This document shows, in pieces, positions 25,375 to 37,300 of a DNA stretch of 64,000 bases; position 1 is the stretch's first letter; the number at the start of each line of letters is the position of its first letter. The DNA is from Pseudomonas siliginis. Lineage in GTDB: Bacteria; Pseudomonadota; Gammaproteobacteria; Pseudomonadales; Pseudomonadaceae. The notes below the pieces were generated by a model that had not been told where the DNA came from, made no database searches, and was given only the letters and a program-made list of their open reading frames with translations. A program made the position numbers and the translations under genes. Location: positions 1 to 64,000 of the forward strand of contig NZ_JAHSTW010000008.1 in NCBI RefSeq assembly GCF_019145195.1, given 5' to 3'.

Positions 25375-28300
25375 CTACAACCCCTCCAGCTCCGCCATCA
25401 GATCATTCAACCGATCAACCTTCTCCTCCGTAATATCACTGGCCGCCAGCCCATCGATGTACTCGGCCAGTTCCTCCACCGTACTGCACTCGAACATCGC
25501 GCGCAGCGGCACATTGCGTTGCAGGGCTTTCTGTACCCGCGACGCAATTTGCGTAGCCAGCAACGAATGCCCGCCCAGTTCGAAGAAGTTGTCGCGCACG
25601 CCAACCCTTTCCACTTTAAGCACCTCAGCCCAGATATCAGCCAGGGTCTGCTCCAGCTCATTGCGCGGCGCCAGATAATCCTCGCTCTGCAACTGACCGA
25701 TCTCCAGCGTTGGCAAGGCTTTGCGGTCGAGTTTGCCGTTGGCATTGAGCGGCATCTGCTCCAGCCACAGCCAGTGCAGCGGCACCATGTATTCCGGCAG
25801 TTCGGCGCGCAGGCGCTGCTTGATCCGCTCCAGACGCTCTCCCGGATTGAGCGCTGCATCGGCCGCGACCAGATAACCCACCAGATGCTTGCCGTTGACG
25901 CCCTCCTGCACACCAACCGCCGCGTCGCGCACTTCCGGTTGTTCATGCAGGCGCGCTTCGATTTCACCGAGCTCGATGCGGTAACCGCGAATCTTCACCT
26001 GATGATCGACGCGGCCGACATATTCCAGCACGCCGTCAGTGCGCCGCCGTGCCAGATCACCGGTGCGGTACAGGCGCTCGCCCGGCGCGCCGAACGGATT
26101 CGGCACAAACACCGGCGCGGTGCGCAGCGGATCGCTGACGTAACCGCGACCGACGCCGGTCCCGGCAACACATAGCTCACCCACCGCGCCCAAAGGCACC
26201 AGTTCCAGCGCGCCATCGACCAGGTACAGCAAGTTATTGTCGGTCGGCGTGCCGATCGGCAAATAGCTGCCGCGCGTCGAGGCCATGTCGACGCGGAAGA
26301 ACGCCACGTCATCCGAGCATTCCGCCGGGCCGTAAGCATTGACCAGACCAATATCCGGGTAACGCAGCAGCCATTGATGGGCCAGTTCCGGCGGCATCGC
26401 TTCACCGGTCGGCAGCATCCAGCGCAAGCCGTCGAGGCTCAGGCGCTCGGAGCCAAGCATGCCCTGAATCAGCGACGGCACACTTTCCAGCACGGTGATG
26501 CCCTGCGCCTGTACATGCGCCAGCAAACCTTGCGGATCGTGGGCAATCGCGTTCGGTACGATGTCGACCCGCGCGCCGAACAACGGCGCGGCGAGGAACT
26601 GCCAGACGGAAATATCGAAGCTTTGCGAGGCGGTCTGCGCGATCACATCGGCCGCGCTCAAGTCGAGGTACGGGCGTTTGCTCAACTGGTTGTTGAGCAT
26701 GCCGCGCTGCTCGACCATCACGCCTTTTGGCAGCCCGGTCGAACCCGAGGTATAGATCACGTAAGCGAGATTGTCCGGGCCGCTGTGAATGCCGAGATTG
26801 TGCGTCGCTGCCACCGATGCCTGGACCTCTTCCCATATCAGCAGGCGCGGACGATTCGAACAGCCAAACTCTTCGAGCAGGGTCTGCGCCTGCTCAAGGC
26901 AGGCTGCGCTGCACACCAGCAACGGCGTGCGGCTCAGCTCGATGATGCGGCTCAGGCGCTGGCTCGGCAGACCCGGGTCCAGCGGCAGGTAACCGGCACC
27001 GGCCTTGAAGCTGCCGATGATCATGCCGAGCAGGTCGAGATTACGCTCGGCCAGCAGCGCCACCGGTTGGTCCATGCGCACACCGGCAGCGACCAGGGCA
27101 TGGCCGAGGCGGTTGGCGTTGTGGTTCAGTTCGGCATAGCTCAATTGCTCCTCGAGGCAACTGGCGGCAATACGCTGCGGATGCGCCGCGACCTGCGCTT
27201 CGAACAGCGCCACGTAGCTTTGCTCCAGCGGGTAGTCGTGGCCGCTCTGGTTGCAACCGTGCAGCAGGAAGTCGCGCTCTTCGTCGCCCAGCAGCGGCAG
27301 ATCGGCCATGTCGCCATGGAAGCCGTCGACCAGCGCCAGCAGCAGGCGCTTGAACTCACTGAGCATGCGCTCGACCGTCGCCTCGTCGAAGTAACGCTGG
27401 TCATAGGACAGGTGCAAGCCAAGGTCATCGCCCGGGTAACACACCGCCGTCAGCGGGAAGTTGGTGTGGGTGCGACCGGAATCCGAGCTCGCATTCAGGC
27501 TCTGTGCACGATCAAGCACCGAGACTTCCACCGGGGCGTTTTCGAAAACGAAGAGGCTGTCGAACAGCGGCTGGCCTTTGGGCAATTCGCTCTGTTCCTG
27601 GATGTTCACCAGCGGCAGGTATTCGTACTCGCGCAGTTGCATGTTGCTGTCGAGCAAAGCGCTGAGCCATTGACGCACGCTGCTGCGCTGATCGTCCGCA
27701 GGCATCTTCACCCGCAGGGCGATGCTGTTGATGAACAGGCCGACAGTGCGCTGCATTTCCGGCATCTCCACCGGACGCCCGGCCACGGTGACGCCGAAGA
27801 GCACATCGCGATCACCGCTCAGACGCCGCAAAACCAAAGCCCACGCTGCTTGGGCGAAAGTATTGACGGTCAATTGGTGAGCCTGCGCCAGTTCCCGCAG
27901 CCGTGCACCGTCTTCAACGTTGAGGCGGGTGTAACGGTCGCCGACGATCATGCCGCCGCTTTCACCAGCGTGTTCGCGCAGGAACGGCCGGTCGCTCGGG
28001 ATCGGCGTGGTGCGCTCGAAGCCTTGCAGATTCTGCCGCCACCACTGCCGCGCCTCGGCCAGGCTTTGGCGTTGCAGCCAGCCGATGTAGTCGCGATAAC
28101 GCGGCGGCACGCTCAACTGCGCTTCACGACCTTCACCGAGGGCGCTGTAGATTTCGAAGAAGTCGTTCATCAGCAGAGAACGGCACCAGGCGTCGATGAG
28201 GATGTGGTGGTTGCTCATCATGAACCAGTAACGCGCCGCGCCGACCTTGATCAGGCGCAGGTGGAATGGCGCCTGATTGAGCAGATCGAACCCGGCCTCG

Positions 28301-31300
28301 CGCTCGCTTTTCAGCAGCGCTTGCAGCTTCGGTTCCTGCTCGGTTTCGGCGACGGCGCTCCAGTCCAGATACTCGATCGGCGTGCGCCCCGGCGTGTGAA
28401 TCACTTGCAGCATGTCTTCGCCAACGTTCCAGCAGAACGAAGCGCGCAACGCTTCATGACGAGCGACCACCGCTTGCCAGGCCTGGGCGAAACGCTCGGG
28501 GTCGAGTTCGCTGTTGATGCGATAACGATCCTGCATGTAGTACAGACCGGTGCCCGGCTCGAGCAAGGTGTGCAGCAACATGCCTTCCTGCATCGGCGTC
28601 AGCGGGTAGACATCTTCGATATGCGCGGCCGGCACCGGCAGCGCATCGAGTTGCGCCTGAGTCAGTCTGGCCAGCGGGAAGTCCGATGGCGTAAGGCCGC
28701 CGGCTTCGTCTTGCAGACAATGGGCGATCAGGCTTTGCAACTCACCGAGGTAGGCATCGGCCAGATCGTTAATGGTTTGCGCCTCATAACGCTCGGCACT
28801 GAAAGTCCAGCGCAGCAGCAGTTCACCGCCGTAAACCTGACTGTCGACACTCAACTCGTTCGGCAACGGCGCCTGCGGATCGTGGGCGGCACCGATTGGC
28901 TCATCGAGAGGACGGAACAGCGCATCGCTGCCGAAGCTCTGGTCGAACTGCCCGAGATAGTTGAAGGTGACCTGCGCCTGCGGCAGCGCGGCCATGCTCT
29001 GGCGGCAGCCGTCATCGGCCAGATAACGCAGCACGCCATAACCGAGACCTTTGTGCGGCACGGCGCGCAGTTGTTCCTTGATTGCCTTGATCGAAGCGCC
29101 CTGCCCGGCAGCCTCTTCGAAGTTGTGCGGGGTCAGGCGCAGCGGGTAAGCGCTGGTGAACCAGCCGACCGTGCGGGTCAGGTCGATCTCGTCGAACAGG
29201 GTTTCGCGCCCGTGACCTTCCAGTTGAATCAGTGCCGAGGGCTGACCGCTCCAGCGGCACAGCACACGGGCCAGCGCGGTCAGCAGCAGGTCGTTGACCT
29301 GAGTGCGATAAGCGCTCGGTGCCTGTTGCAGCAGCTGTCGGGTGCGCTCGGCATCGAGGCGTACGCTGACGGTTTGCGCATGGCGATTCTGCCTGCCGCC
29401 CTGCGGGTTTTCGCAAGGCAGATCGGCGCTTGGCCCGGCCAGTTGCGTTTGCCACCAGCCGAGTTCTTCACGCAGGGATTCGCTGCCGGCGTAGGCCTGC
29501 AAACGCGCGGCCCAGTCCTTGAAGGCGCTGGTTTTCGCCGGTAGTTTCAGCGGCTGCGCAGCGTCGAGCTGGCGATAGGCGGTTTGCAGATCATCCAGCA
29601 GCACGCGCCACGACACACCGTCGACCACCAGGTGGTGGATGGCGATGAACAGACGTTGCTGAACATCCGCAACATCGACCAGCACTGCGCGCAGTAACGG
29701 GCCGTTGTGCAGATGCAGACTGCATTGCGCATCGGCGAACAGGGCTTCGCACTGATCCGGCGAATCGACGCTGACTTGCCAGAGCAGATCCTCATTCGTC
29801 AGCGCTTGATGCGTCGCGTGCCATGCATCATCGGTTTCATTGAAACGCAGACGCAGCGCATCGTGTTGCTCGATCACCGCCAGCAAAGCTTGCTGCAATC
29901 GTTGCGGCTCGAGGCGCACAGTCGGTTCCAGCAACAGCGCCTGATTCCAGTGCTGGCGCTGGGGAATGTCCGTATCGAAGAACCAGTGCTGAATCGGCGT
30001 CAGGCGCGACTCGGCGACCACCAAACCTTGCTCGGCAGTCACTTGCTGGGTGCGACTGGCAACGGCGGCGAGCGTTTGCACGGTCTGATGCTGGAACAGG
30101 TCGCGCGGGCTGAAATGAATGCCCTGCTGACGCGCGCGGCTGACCACCTGAATCGACAGAATCGAGTCGCCGCCGAGTTCGAAGAAGTTATCGTTGAGGC
30201 CGACCTGCCTGACGTTGAGCACGTCGCACCAGATCTGCGCCAGGGTCTGTTCCAAGGCGTTGCTCGGTGCGACATAGTCCTGACGATTGAGCTCCAGATC
30301 CGGCGCCGCCAAGGCGCGGCGGTCGAGTTTGCCGTTGGCGGTGAGCGGCATGCTCGCCAGCAGCATCAGTTGGGTCGGCACCATGTAGTCCGGCAGTTGC
30401 GCCTTGAGGTGCGACTTGAGCGCTTCGCGCAGTTCCGCCTGTTGCGCTTCGCCGTGTCCGGCGACATCGGTAACGAGGTAACCCACCAACTGCTTGCCAC
30501 TCGGCGCATCCAGCGCCAGCACCACCGCTTCGCGGATCGAAGGGTGATCGAGCAGGCGCGTTTCGATTTCGCCCAGTTCGATGCGGAAACCACGGATTTT
30601 TACTTGATGGTCTATCCGGCCCAGATACTCGACCAGACCATCAGCACGCTGGCGCACCAGGTCGCCGGTGCGATACATGCGCCCGCCATCAGCGGCAAAC
30701 GGGTCAGCGACAAAACGCTCGGCGCTGATGCCCGGGCGGTCGTGATAGGCCTGAGCCAGACCGGCGCCGCCGACAAACAATTCACCGGTCGCGCCTTGCG
30801 GCACCAAGGCCAGATCGGCATCGAGAATGTAGGCGACTCGCGACCCGATCACGCTACCGATCGGCACACTGCCGGCGCCCTCTTCCAGTACCTGCGGCGC
30901 CAGACTGGCCAGCGGCATGACCACGGTTTCAGTCGGGCCGTAAGCATTGAAAAACTGCGCCGGTTGGAATGCCGCGCGGATGCGCTGTAGATGCTCGCCG
31001 GTCAGCGCTTCACCGCCGGTGATGATCATGCGCACCGGCAGGACGTCATTCTGCGTGGCAAGGAACTGCGCCAACTGGCTGCCGTAGCTCGGTGTGAAGC
31101 CGAGGACGTTGATCCGATGCGCACGAATCAAGCCGCAGATTTCTTCCGCGTCCCACTGCCCTTGCGCCCGCAGCACCACCTGCGCACCGCTGAGCAGCGG
31201 CACCAGCAGACGTTCGGTGGCGGCGTCGAAGTTGATCGAATAGAAATGCAGTTCACAGTCGTCCGGGCGCATGCCGAAGCGTTCGATCACGGCCTGACAG

Positions 31301-34300
31301 TGCATGGCAATTTCGCCGTGGGAGACCACCACGCCTTTCGGTTTGCCGGTCGAGCCCGAGGTGTAAATCAGGTAGGCCTGATGTTGTGGCAGGCTGATAA
31401 ACGGCAGCTCGCTGGCCGGGTAGTCGGCCAATCCCGGGCTGTCATCTTCCAGACACCAGCGCGCCACGTCTGACGGCAAGTTACCCAGGGCCTGAAACAT
31501 CGCCCGATCGCTGAGCAGCAGACCGATGCGGCTGTCTTCGATCATGTAATGCAGACGGTCGAGCGGGTACTCCGGATCCAGCGGCACATAGGCGCCGCCA
31601 GCCTTGAGAATCGCCAGCAGGCCGATGACCATTTCCAGCGAACGCTCCAGCGCCAGACCCACCCGCACTTGCGGGCCGACCCCGCGTTCACGCAGCGCCC
31701 AGGCCAGACGATTGGCACGGGCATCGAGTTCGGCGTAGCTCAGGGTCTGCCCGGCGAAGGTCAGCGCCGGCGCGTCTTGGCGCGCCAGTGCCTGTTCGGC
31801 AAACAGATGATGAATGCACTGGTCGAGACGATGCTCGCCCGGCTCGATGCCGAGGCTGTCGAGCAGCTGCTGTTGCTCAGACTTATCGAGCAACGGCAGT
31901 TCGCTGAGACGTTGCTGCGGATCAGCGATCAACGCTTCAAGCAGGTTGCGCCAATGCCTGGCCATGCGTTCGATGGTCGGTTCGTCGAACAGGTCGGTGC
32001 TGTAAGTCAGGCAGCAGCCGAGGCGATGGTCGAGATCGGTGACTTCCAGATTGAGGTCGAACTTGGTCGCCCGAGCATCGTTGGCCAGATACTCGACGGT
32101 CATCCCAGCGAGCGTGCGGCTCTGCTGGAATTCCCAGCGCTGCACGTTGCACATCACCTGGAACAGCGGGTTGTAAGCCGCGCTGCGTGGCGGCTGCAAG
32201 GCTTCGACCAGATGATCGAACGGCAGATCCTGATGGGACTGGCCTTCGATAACGGTGTGGCGCACCTGCTCGAACAGTTCGCCGACCGACATCTGCCCGT
32301 CGAGCTGGCAACGCAGCACCTGGGTGTTGAGAAACGCCCCGATCAGCCCTTCGCTTTCCGGGCGAATGCGGTTGGCCACCGGCGCGCCGATGCGCAGGTC
32401 GGTCTGGCCGCTATAGCGGTAGAGCAATGTGGCGAGCGCGGCGGTCATGGTCATGAACAGGGTCAGGCCGTTTTGCGCATTGAACGCCCGCACCCGCGCA
32501 GCGAGATCGTCGCTGAGGTCGAAACGGAACAGCTCGCCCTGATGGCTCTGCACCGGTGGACGCGGACGGTCGCCGGGCAGTTCCAGCAGCGGATGTTCGC
32601 GACCGAGTTGCGCGGTCCAGTATTCGAGCTGGCGCTGGCGCTCGCCGGACTCCAGCCACTGGCGCTGCCAGACGCTGTAGTCGAGGTATTGCACCGGCAG
32701 CGGCTCGAGCGGCGAGGCGCGCTCATCGACGAACGCTTCATACAGCGCGCTGAGTTCACGGGCAAAGATGTCCATCGCCCAGCCTTCAGTGACGATGTGG
32801 TGCAGGGTCAGGACGAAGTAATGCTCGTGCTCGGCGGTCTTGACCAGACAGGCACGCAGCAACGGACCGGTTTCCAGATCGAACGGCTGGTGCGCTTCTG
32901 CATCGGCCAGTTGCTGGACTTGTTGTTCACGCATAGCCGCCGGCAGGCTGGAGAAATCCTTCCAGCCCATGCGCACGCCGGTCTCGGCATGCACCTGTTG
33001 GCGGGCGACGCCGTCAACGCTGGGGAACGTAGTGCGCAGGGTTTCGTGGCGCAGGATCAGTGCCTGCAACGCCGCCTCGAAATGCTCGACATGCAGCACG
33101 CCGCGCAAGCGCGCCATGCCGCCGACGTTGTACGCCGGGCTGTCCGGTTCCATCTGCCAGAGGAACCACATGCGCTGCTGCGAATAGGACAACGGCACCG
33201 CTTGGCTGCGATCGACTTTGCCGATCGGCAACTGTTGGTTGGTGCGGCCGCTGACCTGGATCAGGCGAATCTGTTCGGCGTAATCGCCCAGTTCGCTGTG
33301 CTCGAACAAGGTGCGCAGCGGCAGTTCGACGTCACAGGCCTGACGTGTGCGCGAAATGATTTGCGTGGCCAGTAGCGAGTGACCGCCGAGCGCGAAGAAA
33401 TCGTCGCGCAGGCCGATCTGATTCAGACCGAGCACTTCGCGCCAGATCGCGGCGATTTGTTGCTCCAATTCGCTGACCGGTTCGACGTGTTCACGCACCT
33501 GCCATTGCGGCTCGGGCAAGGCGCGGCGGTCGAGTTTGCCGCTGGGACTCAGCGGCATCGCGTCAAGGCGCAAAAGTTGCGCCGGGACCATGTATTCCGG
33601 CAGCTCAGCGGCCAAAGCGTTCTTCAGTCGAGCGATTTGTTCGTCGGCATTTTCCTGCGCATCGCTCGCCGTGAAGTAGCCGATCAGTTGCGCACCGGCA
33701 GCGGTTTCCCGCACCAGGACCACGGCTTGGGCGACGCCATTTTGCGCCAGCAGTCGCGCCTGGATTTCTTCCGGTTCGACGCGAAAGCCACGCAGTTTGA
33801 CCTGCTGATCGAGACGGCCGAGGTATTCGATCACGCCATCCGAGGACCAGCGCGCACGGTCGCCGGTGCGGTACAAGCGGGCGCCCTGCTCGCCCAGTGG
33901 ATCGACGACAAAACGCTCGGCGGTCAACGCCGGACGACCCAGGTAACCGCGAGCCAGACCAATACCGCTGATGCACAGCTCACCCGCCACACCCGCCGGC
34001 ACTGGATTGAGATCGGCATCAAGGATGCGGCAGACCACATTGCCCAGCGGCCGGCCAATCGGCGAGCGCTCGCCATCGACAGTTGTGCAGTGCCAATGAG
34101 TGACGTTGATCGCGGTTTCAGTCGGCCCGTAACGGTTGTGCAATTGCACCGTCGGCAGTTGCGTCAGCACACGGTTGCGCAACTCGGCGGGCAAGGCTTC
34201 ACCGCCGGAAAACACCCGGCGCAGGCTGGTGCATTCGGCACTCAGCGGCTCATCGATGAACAGCGCCAGCAGCGGCGGAACGAAGTGCAGCGTGGTCACG

Positions 34301-37300
34301 CCGTATTGCTGGACCCGTTGCGCGATGCGATGCGGGTCGCGGTGCTCGCCGGGGGCGGCAAGCAGCAGACGCGCGCCGGTGATCAGCGGCCAGAAGCATT
34401 CCCACACCGAGACGTCGAAACTGATCGGCGCTTTTTGCATCAGCACGTCGGTTTCGTCGAGACGGTATGTGTCCTGCATCCATTGCAGGCGCTCGGCCAG
34501 CGCGGCGTGGGTGTTGCCGACGCCTTTCGGTTGCCCGGTGGAACCCGAGGTGTAAATCACGTAGGCGAGGTTGTCGCCGTGCAGGTGCAGGCCCGGTGCC
34601 TGGCTCGGCCATTTATCCAGGTGCAGCGCATCCATGGCGATCACGCTGACGCCATCGCTGGCCGGCAGACGCTCGAGCAATTGCGTCTGGGTCAGGAGCA
34701 GTTCGACGCCGCTGTCGCGGAGCATGTACGCGAGGCGTTCGGCCGGATAATCCGGATCAAGCGGCACATAGGCGCCGCCAGCCTTGATGATCGCCAGCAG
34801 ACCGATCAGCAGTTGCGGCGATCGCTCGGCGGCAATGGCCACGCACACGTCAGGGCCGACGCCCTTGTCGCGCAGGTAATGGGCGAGCCGGTTGGCTTGC
34901 GCGTGCAGCTCGGCGAAATCCAGAGTACCGCCGTCCCACACCAGCGCGGTGCGTTGCGGGGTTTTGCGCAGTTGTTGCTCGAGCAGTTCCGGCAGCCATT
35001 GTTGCGCCGGGGTGCACGGAGCGACGCTCCAGTCTTTCTGCTGATTCTGCTCGCCGGCGGTCAGCAAGCGCAGATCGCCGATGGCCTGCTGTGGCTGTTC
35101 GCAGACCTCGCTGAGCAAATTATGGAAATGCTCGGCCAGGCGCTCGATAGTCGTGGCATCGAACAGTTCGCTGGCGTAGTCGAACGCCAAGCTCAGACGC
35201 CCGTTGCGATCTTCTTCGCTGTGCAATTGCAGATCGAACTTGGCTTCGCGGCTGTGCCACGGCAGTTCTTCGGCGAGCAGACCCGGCAGGCGCTTGAGCG
35301 CACTGAGGTCGCGCTGCTGATGGTTGAACATGACCTGGAACAGTCCCTGTTCGCGGGCCTGCGGGAAAGCTTCGAGCAGTTGCTCGAAGGGCAGATCCTG
35401 ATGGGCCTGGGCGCCGAGTGCGGCTTGGCGGGTCTGGTTCAGCAACTCGGCAAATGTCAGGCGCGAATCGATTTGCGCACGCAACACCTGGGTATTGATG
35501 AAGAAGCCGATCAGGCTTTGGGTTTCCAGGCGCGGACGGTTGGCGTTGGGCACGCCGATGCGAATGTCGCGCTGACCGCTGTAGCGGTGCAGCAAACTTT
35601 GCAACGCAGCGAGCAGAAGCATGAACGGCGTGGCCTGGTGGGCCTGCGCAGTCTGGCGGATCGCCTCGCTGAGTTCGGTACTCAAGCGCACGCTGTGACG
35701 CGCGGCGCTGTGGTTGTGTCTGGCCGAGCGCGGGTGATCGGTGGCCAGTTCCAGTGGCGGATGTTCTTCGCCCAACTGCGCTTTCCAGTACGCCAGTTGC
35801 CGCTCGCCCTCGCCTTGCGCCAGCCATTGCCGCTGCCAGTTGCCGTAATCGGCGTATTGCGTGGGCAGTGCTGCCAGTGTCGCCGGCGCACCTTGGGTTG
35901 CCGCCGCGTAGAGACGCGAGAATTCGTCGAGGAGGATATTCAGCGACCAGCCGTCGGCGATGATGTGGTGCAGGGTCACCAGCAATTGATGCTGTTCATC
36001 ATCGAGGCGCACCAGCGTCACTCGCAGCAACGGGCCTTTTTCCAGATCGAACCGAGTGCGCGCCTCGTCTTCGCGAATCTGCTCGGCGCGGGCTTCGCGC
36101 TCGGGAATTGACAGGTCGCTGATGTCGATCAGTTGCAGATTGAGTTCGGCAGCGGCGAGCACTTGCTGCAATGCCACGCCGTCGCGCTCGAAGAAACGTG
36201 TGCGCAAGGATTCGTGGCGTTCGATCAGATGCTGGAAGCTGTTGCGCACGGCGTTTACGTCGAGCTCGCCACGCAGGCGCAGACCACCGGGAATGTTGTA
36301 GGCACTGCTCTGTGGATCGAGTTGCCAGGTGATCCACAGACGGTTTTGTGCCAGCGATTGCGGCATCGGTTCGCTGCGCGACAAGGTGCTGATCGGACCT
36401 TGAGCGCTGCCGCCGTCCTGTTTTAGCTGCGCCACAGCGGCAGCGAAGGTGGACAGGGTTGGCGCTTCGAACAGCAGGCGCAGGCTCAGCTCGACACCGA
36501 GTGCTTGGCGAACCCGCGCGACCACTTGCGTGGCGGCGATCGAGTTGCCGCCGAGCAGAAAGAAATGGTCGTCGCCACTGACTTGCTTGACGTTGAGTTG
36601 CTCGGCCCAAATTTGCCCGATCAACGCTTCAAGGTCCGAAGTGCTGCTGGTCGCGGTTTCCGTTGCCGCTGTAATCGAAGGGAACAGCGCGTAACTGTCG
36701 AGGCTGCCATCAGCCAGACGATTGCGGCACGCCGAGCGCTGCAGTTTGCCGCTGGAGGTTTTCGGCAACGCGCCCGGATTGAGCAGCACAACCACGCTTG
36801 GCGCCTCCTGATACGCCTCGGCCACGGCTTGGCGAATGGCTTTGATCAGCGCATCTGGCGCGAGGATTTTCTGCACGCTGCGGCTGATTTCCGCAGCGAT
36901 GCCGATGCCCTCTTCGCCGTTTTGAGTGACCGCGAACGCCGCCACACGCCCCTTGCGCACCACTTCGACTTCGCGCTCGACAGTCTGCTCAATGTCCTGC
37001 GGATACAGGTTATGGCCACGGACGATGAGCATGTCTTTCAGGCGTCCGGTGACGAACAGTTCGCCGTCACGGATAAAACCCAGGTCGCCGGTGCGCAACC
37101 AGGTGCGGCCGGCATGCTGAACAAAAGTCTTGGCGCTGGCTTCGGGATTGCGCCAGTAACCGTGGGCGATGCTCGGGCCGGCGGCCCAGACCTCACCGAC
37201 GGCGTTGTCGGCGAGTTCTTCGAGGGTATTCGGTTCGACGGTCAGCACCGCGTGCTCAGGCTGGCTGATGCCGCAGCTCATGATCGCGCTGCCGTCGCCC

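Noticed and set aside
26374..29544. A very long open frame on the plus strand (over 1,000 codons), with others at 33379-36111 and 36505-38520
   Set aside because: All lie antisense to pvdL. High-GC synthetase genes leave long open frames on the opposite strand; these translations are rich in Arg, Gln and His and have no domain.
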